The position numbers were made by a program, and so were the translations under genes. A model generated the notes under the pieces. It was given only the letters and a program-made list of their open reading frames with translations. It ran no database searches and was not told the DNA's origin. Of a DNA stretch of 5,886 nucleotides, positions 1 to 5,886 are shown piece by piece. Source of the DNA: Gammaproteobacteria bacterium (GTDB lineage: Bacteria; Pseudomonadota; Gammaproteobacteria; UBA6429; Thiohalophilaceae); NCBI GenBank assembly GCA_011052165.1, contig DRJN01000438.1:1-5886 (forward strand). Reading direction: 5' to 3'. The stretch's first letter is position 1, and each line of letters begins with the position of its first letter.

Positions 1-80
1 CATAAGTATTTGCATCATAGCCCCCTCTCCCTCTGGGAGAGGGTTGGGGTGAGGGGATAAAATACATGCGAATACTTATG
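1..80. repeat. Nested inverted-repeat element (outer arms 1-15 and 66-80)
   Basis: The arm at 1-15 (CATAAGTATTTGCAT) is the reverse complement of 66-80 (ATGCGAATACTTATG) at 14 of 15 positions. The single mismatch (T11 against G70) would be a G-U wobble in RNA. The 50 nt between the arms contain the GC-rich hairpin at 23-43. The AT-rich arms and GC-rich centre suggest a small mobile or REP-derived element (MITE-like), but this is inference. No target duplication can be tested because the left arm begins at the first base of the window and may extend further. No coding capacity is visible. Confidence 0.6.
21..56. repeat. GC-rich REP-like palindrome
   Basis: CCCTCTCCC (23-31) and GGGAGAGGG (35-43) form a perfect 9-bp stem with a TCT loop. 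A second possible pairing joins CCCCTC (22-27) to GAGGGG (51-56), so two mutually exclusive folds exist. C-rich/G-rich palindromes of this kind, with a trailing TTGGGGTGAGGG, resemble intergenic repeats I recall as scattered through many proteobacterial genomes; that resemblance is from memory. No U-tract follows the stem on either strand, so it is not a standard intrinsic terminator. It could still act as an mRNA 3'-end stabiliser for an upstream gene outside the window. Confidence 0.6.
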
Positions 81-86
81 CAACGA

Positions 87-115
87 TTGATATCAGACCA
101 ATAGCCTGATATGCA
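87..115 (+). promoter_or_regulatory. Candidate sigma-70 promoter for the cluster
   Basis: TTGATA (87-92) matches the -35 consensus at 5 of 6 positions. After a 17-nt spacer comes TATGCA (110-115), a poor -10 box that is preceded by TG at the extended -10 position (107-108). Transcription would start near 122, leaving an untranslated leader of about 30 nt before the zinc-finger gene. The -10 match is weak, so this is a prediction only. It is the best candidate I see in the 150-nt upstream region. Confidence 0.3.
90..112. repeat. Small inverted repeat inside the candidate promoter
   Basis: ATATCAG (90-96) and CTGATAT (106-112) form a perfect 7-bp inverted repeat with a 9-nt centre. It lies between and across the proposed -35 and -10 elements, a position where an operator could sit. 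TGATATCA (88-95) is also a perfect 8-bp palindrome. No regulator is identifiable, and repeats this short can occur by chance in AT-rich sequence. Confidence 0.3.
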
Positions 116-141
116 TTGAGATACGAACTGACTTTATTTGT

Positions 142-146
142 GGGAG
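142..146 (+). promoter_or_regulatory. Ribosome binding site deciding the zinc-finger gene start
   Basis: GGGAG lies 4 nt before GTG at 151 and 7 nt before ATG at 154, which are adjacent in-frame codons. The 7-nt spacing is the more usual one, so ATG 154 is preferred. The alternative GTG would add a single residue. Confidence 0.6.
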
Positions 147-153
147 AACAGTG

Positions 154-393
154 ATGAACAATCCGGGCAATCGCCAGTCTGAAGCCGCTGACAAGAAAAC
201 CCTGCAGGCCAATGCCGTGAACCGTTACGAAATCACCCGGGCGGATCTGCCCTTGCACTGCCCTATGGATAACATGAGCCGGTGGAATTCACACCCGCGA
301 GTCTTTTTGCCCATCGAGGATAGCGGCGAAGCACGCTGTCCGTACTGTAGTGCCCTGTATATTCTCAAACCAAAAATTGGCGAAACCTCCTGA
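154..393 (+). CDS. Small zinc-finger protein, CHCC (NDUFS6-like) family
   Basis: This 79-residue protein has a polar N-terminal stretch (about 1-30) followed by a zinc-finger core. Probable ligands are C36, H47, C62 and C65. They lie in the family pattern: CP, W44, then HPRVFLPIED (47-56), GEA and CPYC (62-65). This matches the zf-CHCC family, related to the zinc-binding domain of mitochondrial complex I subunit NDUFS6. The bacterial members are small and their biochemical role is not established. From general knowledge, they often sit beside LPS heptose genes or ilvE in gammaproteobacteria, so the location is typical. It lies 19 nt upstream of hldE on the same strand and is probably the first gene of the transcript. 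Family assignment is confident; function is unknown. Confidence 0.88.
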   Translation: MNNPGNRQSEAADKKTLQANAVNRYEITRADLPLHCPMDNMSRWNSHPRVFLPIEDSGEARCPYCSALYILKPKIGETS

Positions 394-412
394 ACCATCT
401 AACTAAATCAGA

Positions 413-1834
413 ATGAAGCAACTCCCCGAATTTGACCGGGCGCGAGTCGTGGTGGTGGGCGATCTGATGCTGGATCGCTACTGGCATGGCAACACCTCGC
501 GCATATCCCCGGAGGCGCCAGTCCCCGTGGTGCATGTGAATGACGCCGAGGAGCGTCCCGGTGGCGCCGGCAATGTGGCCCTGAATATCGCCGCGCTCGG
601 CGCCCGCGCCCGCCTGCTGGGGTTTACCGGCAAGGATGAAGCGGCCACGGCCCTGCAGGACATTCTTGAAGCACAGGGCGTGGACTGTTGCTTTGAGGCG
701 CTGGAAGATTGCGCCACGGTGACCAAGCTGCGGGTTCTTTCGCGCCACCAGCAGCTGATCCGACTGGATTTCGAGGACGGCTTCAGCAGCCGGGATCCGC
801 AGGGGCTGCTGGCTGAACTTGAGCGGGAACTGGCGCAGGCTGGCGCCCTGATTTTATCCGATTATGGCAAAGGTACCCTGAGCCGGATTTCACTCTTTAT
901 CGAGTGTGCGCGTGCCGCCGGGGTGCCGGTACTGGTGGATCCCAAAGGTACGGATTTCAGCATTTATCGCGGCGCGACCTTAATTACGCCGAATCTGTCC
1001 GAGTTCGAGGCCGTGGTCGGTGCCTGCCACAACGATGCCGAGATTGTCGAAAAGGGCGAAGCTCTGCTGCGAACACTGGATTTGCAGGCCCTGCTGGTTA
1101 CCCGCAGTGAAAAAGGCATGACCCTGTTGCAGCAGGATCAGCCCGCCCTGCACCTGCCAACCCAGGCGCAGGAAGTATTTGATGTGACCGGCGCCGGCGA
1201 TACGGTAATTTCGGTGATGGCGGCCTCACTGGCGGCAGGACGGGATCTGGCCGAAGCCACCATTTGTTCCAATCTGGCCGCCGGGGTGGTGGTGGGCAAA
1301 CTGGGCACGGCGACCGCCAGCGCGGCTGAGCTGCGCACGGCTTTGCGTCAGCAGCAACCTCTGGAACGGGGCGTGGTCGATGAGGCGCAGTTGTTGAAAC
1401 TGGTCAAAGACGCCCAGGAACACGGCGAAACTGTGGTGATGACCAATGGTTGTTTTGATATTCTGCACCCAGGGCATGTGTCTTACCTTCAGCAGGCCGG
1501 CAAACTGGGCGAACGGTTGATCATCGCCGTCAACGACGATGCCTCAGTCAGGAAACTGAAGGGCGCCGGGCGCCCCATCAATACGGTGCAACGGCGCATG
1601 GCGGTACTGGCGGCGCTGGAATGCGTGGACTGGGTGGTGCCTTTTTCCGGTGAAACCCCGGAGCGCCTGATTTGCAAGGTATTGCCCGATCTGCTGGTCA
1701 AGGGCGGCGACTACCGGCCAGAGGACATCGCTGGTGGGCGTTGCGTGACGGATAATGGCGGCGAGGTGCGGATTCTGGATTTCATTGAAGGTCATTCCAC
1801 CAGCGACATTATTAAAAATATTCTGGAGAACTAG
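413..1834 (+). CDS. hldE: Bifunctional heptose 7-phosphate kinase / heptose 1-phosphate adenylyltransferase
   Basis: HldE is a cytoplasmic enzyme acting at two steps of ADP-heptose synthesis. It converts D-glycero-beta-D-manno-heptose 7-phosphate to the 1,7-bisphosphate and, after GmhB dephosphorylation, heptose 1-phosphate to ADP-D-glycero-D-manno-heptose. The 473 residues match the E. coli length (about 477). The N-terminal PfkB/ribokinase domain (about 1-315) shows GDLMLDRY near 16-23, GGAGN at 50-54 and the catalytic TGAGDT at 259-264, with D263 the expected base. The C-terminal nucleotidyltransferase domain (about 340-473) shows GCFDILHPGH, with the HxGH motif at 352-355, and a late KGGDY motif. 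Both active sites look intact. ATG 413 gives the family-typical N-terminus MKQLPEFDRA; the upstream Shine-Dalgarno is weak, so coupling to the preceding gene is possible. hldD follows after 15 nt. Confidence 0.97.
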   Translation: MKQLPEFDRARVVVVGDLMLDRYWHGNTSRISPEAPVPVVHVNDAEERPGGAGNVALNIAALGARARLLGFTGKDEAATALQDILEAQGVDCCFEALEDCATVTKLRVLSRHQQLIRLDFEDGFSSRDPQGLLAELERELAQAGALILSDYGKGTLSRISLFIECARAAGVPVLVDPKGTDFSIYRGATLITPNLSEFEAVVGACHNDAEIVEKGEALLRTLDLQALLVTRSEKGMTLLQQDQPALHLPTQAQEVFDVTGAGDTVISVMAASLAAGRDLAEATICSNLAAGVVVGKLGTATASAAELRTALRQQQPLERGVVDEAQLLKLVKDAQEHGETVVMTNGCFDILHPGHVSYLQQAGKLGERLIIAVNDDASVRKLKGAGRPINTVQRRMAVLAALECVDWVVPFSGETPERLICKVLPDLLVKGGDYRPEDIAGGRCVTDNGGEVRILDFIEGHSTSDIIKNILEN

Positions 1835-1849
1835 AGTGAGACGGGATTT

Positions 1850-2794
1850 ATGATTATTGTGACCGGCGGGGCCGGGTTCATCGGCAGCAACATTGTCAAG
1901 ACGCTTAATGAGCAGGGCGTCAGCGATATTCTGGTGGTGGACAATCTTAAAAACGGCGTAAAATTCAAGAATATTGCTGATTGTGATATCGCCGATTATA
2001 TAGACAAGGAGGATTTCATCGCCCGGGTACAGGCGGGGGAGTCCTTTGCCGGTAAAGTCGAGGCCGTGTTCCATGAAGGCGCCTGCTCCAGCACCACGGA
2101 ATGGGACGGCAAGTTTATCATGCGCAACAACTACGAGTACTCCAAGGACTTGCTGCACTACTGTCTGGCGCGAGGCATCGCCTATCTGTATGCCTCATCG
2201 GCCTCGGTCTACGGCGGCGGCAGCATCTTCAGTGAGCAGCGGGAGTATGAAGAACCTCTGAATATGTATGGCTATTCCAAGTTTCTGTTCGACCAGTACG
2301 TGCGCCGGATTTTACCCAGCGCCGAAAGCCAGATCGTTGGCTTTCGTTATTTCAATGTTTACGGGCCGCGCGAGCAGCACAAGGGCAGCATGTCCAGCGT
2401 GGCATTTCATGTGAACAACCAGCTGCATGAGGGTGACGTCGCAAAGCTGTTCGAAGGCTGTGATGGCTATGGCGATGGCGAACAGCGGCGGGATTTCGTC
2501 TATGTAGGCGATACCGTTGCGGTGAACCTGTGGTTTATGCAGCATCCGGACAAGTCGGGTATTTTTAATCTGGGGACCGGTCGAAGCCAGCCCTTCAATG
2601 ATGTGGCGAAGGCCGTGATCGACTGGCATGACCGGGGCACGCTGGAATACATTCCCTTTCCCGAACATCTGAAAGGGCGCTACCAGAGTTTTACCGAGGC
2701 GGATATCAGCGCCCTGCGGGCGGCCGGTTATGAGGCTCCGTTCAAGACGGTAGAAGAAGGTGTAAAGCTGTATATGGACTGGTTGCATCGGTAA
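1850..2794 (+). CDS. hldD: ADP-L-glycero-D-manno-heptose 6-epimerase
   Basis: HldD inverts C6 of ADP-D-glycero-D-manno-heptose to give ADP-L-glycero-D-manno-heptose, the donor used by inner-core heptosyltransferases. It is a cytoplasmic extended short-chain dehydrogenase/reductase using NADP+. The 314 residues match the usual length (E. coli about 310). The Rossmann motif is GGAGFIG at 6-12. D31, N32 and K38 fall where the family contacts the cofactor. S116, the Y140-x3-K144 pair and K178 match catalytic positions known for the E. coli enzyme. Other family signatures are VFHEGACSSTTEWDG, FRYFNVYGPREQHKG and RRDFVYVGD. The start at 1850 gives the canonical MIIVTGGAGFIGS with a short GGGA just upstream. 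It directly follows hldE, whose product it consumes. Confidence 0.97.
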   Translation: MIIVTGGAGFIGSNIVKTLNEQGVSDILVVDNLKNGVKFKNIADCDIADYIDKEDFIARVQAGESFAGKVEAVFHEGACSSTTEWDGKFIMRNNYEYSKDLLHYCLARGIAYLYASSASVYGGGSIFSEQREYEEPLNMYGYSKFLFDQYVRRILPSAESQIVGFRYFNVYGPREQHKGSMSSVAFHVNNQLHEGDVAKLFEGCDGYGDGEQRRDFVYVGDTVAVNLWFMQHPDKSGIFNLGTGRSQPFNDVAKAVIDWHDRGTLEYIPFPEHLKGRYQSFTEADISALRAAGYEAPFKTVEEGVKLYMDWLHR

Positions 2795-2839
2795 ATGGCG
2801 CGCACTGAAAGACAGATGAAGTGTGAGCGCGGATCCTGA
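2795..2839 (+). other. Possible 14-codon ORF across the hldD-waaF junction
   Basis: An ATG at 2795-2797 abuts the hldD stop (TAAATG) and opens a 14-residue frame, MARTERQMKCERGS, ending at TGA 2837-2839. That is 17 nt inside waaF and in a different frame from it. A ribosome finishing hldD could re-initiate here and terminate just past the waaF GTG start. No ribosome binding site of its own is convincing, and a frame this short can arise by chance. It is listed because it occupies most of the only gap longer than 20 nt in the operon. Confidence 0.15.
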
Positions 2840-3854
2840 TCGCATTTTAATTGTTGGCCCCGCCTGGGTGGGGGACATGGTGATGGCACAGAGCCTGTTC
2901 ATGTCGCTGAAACAGCGTCATCCGGAGACGGTGATCGATGTGCTCGCACCGGTCTGGTCGCAGCCCCTGCTGGCGCGGATGCCGCAGGTAAGACGGGCGA
3001 TTACATTGGCGCCTGGACATGGTCAGCTGGGCTTGCTGACGCGCTTTCGGCTGGGGCGCTCACTCAGGCATGAGTATTATGATCGGGCGATCGTGCTGCC
3101 CCGCTCATTCAAGTCTGCGCTAATCCCGTTTTTTGCCGGGGTAAAAATTCGTAGCGGTTATCGTGGCGAAATGCGCTATGGCCTGCTGAACGATATACGT
3201 TCATTGGACCAACAGGTACTGCGGCAAACAGTGCAGCGCTATGTGGCCCTGGGGCAAGCGCGCAAGGCTAAATTGCCGCCAGTCATTCCCTTGCCCGCCT
3301 TGCGTATCAATGCGGACAATCAGCTGCGGATCTGTCGAAAACTGGAACTGTCGCACGAGCGGCCCGTGGTTGGTTTGGTGCCCGGGGCCGAGTATGGACC
3401 GGCAAAGTGCTGGCCGGTTAAAAATTTTGCTAAACTAGCGGCCAGCTTGAACGATAAAGGCATAGATGTCTGGGTTTTCGGTTCCGAGAAAGACCGGGCG
3501 GCAGGTGACAAAATAGTTGAAATTGCGCCGCAGGCCAGGAATCTCTGTGGCCAGACTCGGCTTGAGGATGTGGTCGATCTGATGGCCTTGACGCAGGCTG
3601 TGGCGAGCAATGATTCGGGACTGATGCATCTTGCCTGTGCCAGTGGCACCGAGGTTACTGGAATTTATGGATCATCCGATCCTGATTACACGCCACCCCT
3701 GTCTGAGAAGGCGAAAGTGATCTACCTGGGACTGGCGTGCAGCCCCTGTTTTAAAAGAATCTGCCCATTGGGGCATACCGATTGTTTGACTAAACTGTCC
3801 GCAGAACATGTGGAAGCAATACTATTGGATAGAGATGAATTTATTCCAAATTAA
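2823..3854 (+). CDS. waaF: ADP-heptose:LPS heptosyltransferase II
   Basis: WaaF transfers L-glycero-D-manno-heptose from ADP-heptose to the first heptose of the LPS inner core, at the cytoplasmic face of the inner membrane. It is a family 9 glycosyltransferase (GT-B fold) of 343 residues, close to the E. coli length (about 348). Visible signatures are GPAWVGDM near 12-19, PGAEYGPAKCWP at 187-198, and SNDSGLMHLA with D264 and H269. A family-typical C-terminal cysteine cluster (C306, C309, C314, C321) follows GSSDPDYTPPL, in CSPCFKRICPLGH. The start is GTG at 2823: the frame has no ATG between the hldD stop and the conserved ILIVGPAW, and this start leaves a short MSADPDR leader. The Shine-Dalgarno is weak (GATGAAG just upstream). 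WaaF rather than WaaC is supported by the AEYGPAK and cysteine-cluster signatures. Confidence 0.95.
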   Translation: MSADPDRILIVGPAWVGDMVMAQSLFMSLKQRHPETVIDVLAPVWSQPLLARMPQVRRAITLAPGHGQLGLLTRFRLGRSLRHEYYDRAIVLPRSFKSALIPFFAGVKIRSGYRGEMRYGLLNDIRSLDQQVLRQTVQRYVALGQARKAKLPPVIPLPALRINADNQLRICRKLELSHERPVVGLVPGAEYGPAKCWPVKNFAKLAASLNDKGIDVWVFGSEKDRAAGDKIVEIAPQARNLCGQTRLEDVVDLMALTQAVASNDSGLMHLACASGTEVTGIYGSSDPDYTPPLSEKAKVIYLGLACSPCFKRICPLGHTDCLTKLSAEHVEAILLDRDEFIPN

Positions 3855-5106
3855 GCAGTACTTTCTATCTAAAGGCGCATTTTCTGAAAAAGCACTATTC
3901 GTGCTGCTTTTTCTGTTTCCGATTCTTTCTCTGAGTGTGCGTCACTGGCTCAGTGGCGCTTACACCCTGATTGTACTGCTATCCCTGTATTACGCCTGGC
4001 GTACGCCAAAGCCCCTGCAGCGGGAAGAGAAAATTCTGTTTATTATTTTTGGGCTCTATTTTTTCAGCATTCTGCTCTCGAGTACCGTGACGGGCTGGAG
4101 TGAGTACTCCTATCATCGGCTGGGTACGGAAATGAAATATCTGGCTTTTTTTCCGTTTTATCTGTATGTGCGCCAGCATCCCGTTAGCTGGCAGGGTCTG
4201 ATTATGACGATTCCGCTGGGGGGGATCGTGATGGGATTGCAGGCGATTCATGATACCTATTTTTCAAGCATTGGCCATGCTAATGGTATTTACGGCCCCA
4301 TTATTTTTGGTGATCTAGCTGTGCTGCTAGCCATATTCCCCCTGATTTTTGCACTCACAAACCGGAATAAATTCTGGGCAGCGATTAATCTGTTGGCAGC
4401 GGTGATGGCGATGCTGGCGGTGATTTATTCCGGTTCCCGCAATGCCTGGCTGGCGGCGATCGTCAGCATGATCATTCTGCCCTTTCTGATGGGGACACGA
4501 ACCACATTTTGGCGGGTTAGCGGTGGTTATGTTGCAATACTGGCGGTTACTGTCGTCATGATTATTTACACTCCGTATTCCATTACCTCAAGGTTTGGGG
4601 TGGCCACGAACGAGTTCAAAAGTTATTTCCACCATAATTTTGGCGCGAGCGATCAACAAATTTATACTACTTCGGTAGGCGATCGTCTCGAAATGTGGCG
4701 TTTTGCATGGGTTATCATTAAGGATAATCCGCTGATTGGTTTGGGCCCCGGAAATCTGCCAGGAAAAATCAACCGGATAGCAAATAATGACGATGTGAAA
4801 CTACCGGTCATACGAGGATATGGACATGTGCATAATGCCTATTTTGAGATCATGGGAACCCAGGGGATCATCGGCTTGTCGGCATTGTTGCTGATGTTGT
4901 TTTATCCGCTATATGTTTTTGTACACAACAAGCGCTATGATCGGCGCATTGCGAGTCTTGGTATTATTTTTATAAGCGGGTTTATGATTTTTTCCCTGAC
5001 CGAAGTTCCGTTTATTCATGATAATTTCAGTTCAATTTTCCTTGTTTTCCTGGGCGTATTTTTTGCTTGGATAATGCATGCCAAATACAGTTCACGACCT
5101 GTCTGA
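3835..5106 (+). CDS. waaL: O-antigen ligase / polymerase family membrane protein (WaaL-like)
   Basis: This 423-residue inner-membrane protein has about eleven or twelve hydrophobic segments and a large hydrophilic loop at roughly 249-340, expected to be periplasmic. It belongs to the Wzy_C/O-antigen ligase family. SGSRNAW places a conserved arginine at R202. HNAYFEIMGTQGIIG starting at H333 fits the WaaL motif H[NSQ]-x9-GxxG exactly. By family knowledge WaaL moves undecaprenyl-linked O-antigen onto lipid A-core in the periplasm. Placement after waaF favours ligase over Wzy polymerase, but sequence alone does not exclude transfer of another sugar or polymer. ATG 3835 is chosen because GGA lies 5 nt upstream (3827-3829) and it overlaps waaF by only 20 nt. 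An in-frame ATG at 3808 would add nine residues and a 47-nt overlap with no good ribosome site. Base composition is AT-richer than in hldE. Confidence 0.82.
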   Translation: MNLFQIKQYFLSKGAFSEKALFVLLFLFPILSLSVRHWLSGAYTLIVLLSLYYAWRTPKPLQREEKILFIIFGLYFFSILLSSTVTGWSEYSYHRLGTEMKYLAFFPFYLYVRQHPVSWQGLIMTIPLGGIVMGLQAIHDTYFSSIGHANGIYGPIIFGDLAVLLAIFPLIFALTNRNKFWAAINLLAAVMAMLAVIYSGSRNAWLAAIVSMIILPFLMGTRTTFWRVSGGYVAILAVTVVMIIYTPYSITSRFGVATNEFKSYFHHNFGASDQQIYTTSVGDRLEMWRFAWVIIKDNPLIGLGPGNLPGKINRIANNDDVKLPVIRGYGHVHNAYFEIMGTQGIIGLSALLLMLFYPLYVFVHNKRYDRRIASLGIIFISGFMIFSLTEVPFIHDNFSSIFLVFLGVFFAWIMHAKYSSRPV

Positions 5107-5854
5107 AAATTCGATCAGTGTTATTGTCATTGTTTTCAATGAAGAAAAAGGGCTTGCAGAATGTCTTGAATCGGTTTCCTGGGCGGATGAGATCATTGTC
5201 GTTGATTCCGGCAGCACGGACAAAACGCTGGATGTTGCCAAAAAATACACCGATAAAATTTACGTAGAAGCGGACTGGCAGGGCTTTGGCATACAGAAGC
5301 AGCGTGCCCAGTCCCATGCTCTTGGCCGCTGGATTCTATCTATTGATGCCGATGAGCGGGTCACATCGGAATTGCGAGATGACATTCTTTCTATCGTTTT
5401 CCTGGACGATGCCGCCTATAGTATGCCGATCCTGCCCTGGTGTTTTGGACGCTTTATTCGCCATGGTGGCTGGTATCCTGCGCCCAAGGTTCGTCTCTAT
5501 CCCCGCCTGCGAGCGCACTATGGTTCCCAGCAGGTGCATGAAAAGCTGGAATATGAAGGTGATCTTGAAATTCGACCACTGAAAGGCGATTTATTGCACT
5601 ACACCTACCGGAATATAGAGCATTATCTGCTCAAGTCCGCCCACTATGCCGCTCTTTGGGCCGCGCAGCGTGAAGTGAAGGGTAAAAAGACTTCTTTGCT
5701 GCAGGGGATGGTACATGCGGCTGTTTGTTTCCTGAGGATGTATATTTTTCGCGCCGGGTTTCTGGACGGTAAGCAGGGATTCCTGTTAGCCGCGTTATCG
5801 GCACATTCGACGTTTGTCAAATATGCTGATTTGTGGGTTCGTCAGCAGCGTTGA
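5078..5854 (+). CDS. Family 2 glycosyltransferase, WaaE/LgtF-like (LPS core)
   Basis: This is a cytoplasmic or membrane-associated glycosyltransferase of 258 residues with a GT-A fold. The N-terminus gives the beta strand SVIVIVFNEEKGL, then ADEIIVVDSGSTD (DSGSTD at 43-48). The DxD metal/nucleotide-sugar motif is DADE (D90, D92). The middle region has GGWYPAPKVRLYPR and a VHEKLE motif. The C-terminus contains FLRMYIFRAGFLDGKQGFLLAALSAH (described here by its ends, FLRMY and LSAH). These features match the beta-1,4-glucosyltransferase group of Klebsiella/Serratia WaaE (KdtX) and Haemophilus LgtF, which add glucose to heptose I. The sugar used here cannot be read from sequence. ATG 5078 overlaps waaL by 29 nt, has GGA at 5069-5071, and suggests coupled translation. 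No terminator follows before the window ends. Confidence 0.88.
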   Translation: MPNTVHDLSENSISVIVIVFNEEKGLAECLESVSWADEIIVVDSGSTDKTLDVAKKYTDKIYVEADWQGFGIQKQRAQSHALGRWILSIDADERVTSELRDDILSIVFLDDAAYSMPILPWCFGRFIRHGGWYPAPKVRLYPRLRAHYGSQQVHEKLEYEGDLEIRPLKGDLLHYTYRNIEHYLLKSAHYAALWAAQREVKGKKTSLLQGMVHAAVCFLRMYIFRAGFLDGKQGFLLAALSAHSTFVKYADLWVRQQR

Positions 5855-5886
5855 TATGGGTGTTTTAAAGATGGCGTAAATTTAAC

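Noticed and set aside
23..43. Strong hairpin considered as a rho-independent terminator
   Set aside because: Downstream bases are TTGGGGTGAG on the plus strand and GGCTATGATG on the minus strand, so there is no U-tract in either direction.
1..150. CRISPR repeat, tRNA or riboswitch in the upstream region
   Set aside because: There are no regularly spaced direct repeats, no cloverleaf or TPsiC-like segment, and no riboswitch core that I recognise; the structure seen is inverted repeats only.
365..748. A 127-codon open frame on the minus strand opposite the 5' part of hldE
   Set aside because: It covers the conserved kinase GGAGN region on the opposite strand, and its translation shows no domain.
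1544..2158. A 204-codon open frame on the minus strand across the hldE-hldD junction
   Set aside because: It lies antisense to two clearly recognised genes with intact motifs, its translation resembles no family I know, and long antisense frames are common opposite GC-rich genes.
2312..2902. A 196-codon open frame on the minus strand opposite hldD and the start of waaF
   Set aside because: Antisense shadow of confident genes; no recognisable motif in the translation.
5856..5879. ATG after the glycosyltransferase gene considered as the start of a seventh gene
   Set aside because: The frame closes after seven codons (TAA at 5877-5879) and no other frame can be judged in the remaining bases.
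5855..5886. Region after the last gene considered for a terminator
   Set aside because: No stem-loop is visible in these 32 nt, so the transcript end, if any, lies outside the window.

Overview
This 5.9 kb window is a tightly packed, single-direction (+ strand) gene cluster for the heptose inner core of lipopolysaccharide (LPS) and its outward extension. It points to a Gram-negative bacterium. A fused HldE (kinase plus adenylyltransferase), HldD, WaaF, a WaaL-type ligase and a leading NDUFS6-like zinc-finger gene together suggest Gammaproteobacteria. I cannot name the genus from sequence alone.

Layout. Positions 1-153 are non-coding. They hold a nested inverted-repeat element (1-80) built around a GC-rich REP-like hairpin with G-runs, followed by a plausible promoter and a clear ribosome binding site. 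Then come six genes: a 79-residue zinc-finger protein (154-393), hldE (413-1834), hldD (1850-2794), waaF (2823-3854, GTG start), a polytopic O-antigen ligase/polymerase-family protein (3835-5106) and a WaaE/LgtF-like family 2 glycosyltransferase (5078-5854). The last 32 bases hold no recognisable gene or terminator, so the operon may continue beyond the window.

How the genes fit together. HldE phosphorylates and later adenylylates D-glycero-D-manno-heptose. HldD epimerises the ADP-heptose to the L,D form. WaaF transfers that heptose onto the first heptose of the inner core. The family 2 glycosyltransferase probably adds a hexose to the heptose region. The WaaL-like membrane protein would join a finished polysaccharide or sugar to the lipid A-core in the periplasm. 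GmhA, GmhB, WaaC and WaaA, needed for the complete route, are not in the window. Gaps of 15-28 nt and overlaps of 20 and 29 nt indicate one transcription unit with translational coupling at the 3' end.

Novelty. The coding part looks like ordinary LPS core biosynthesis; I see no sign of a new multi-gene system. The part most worth a second look is the 5' repeat element: a 14/15 inverted repeat enclosing a perfect 9-bp hairpin that is also a formal G-quadruplex motif.
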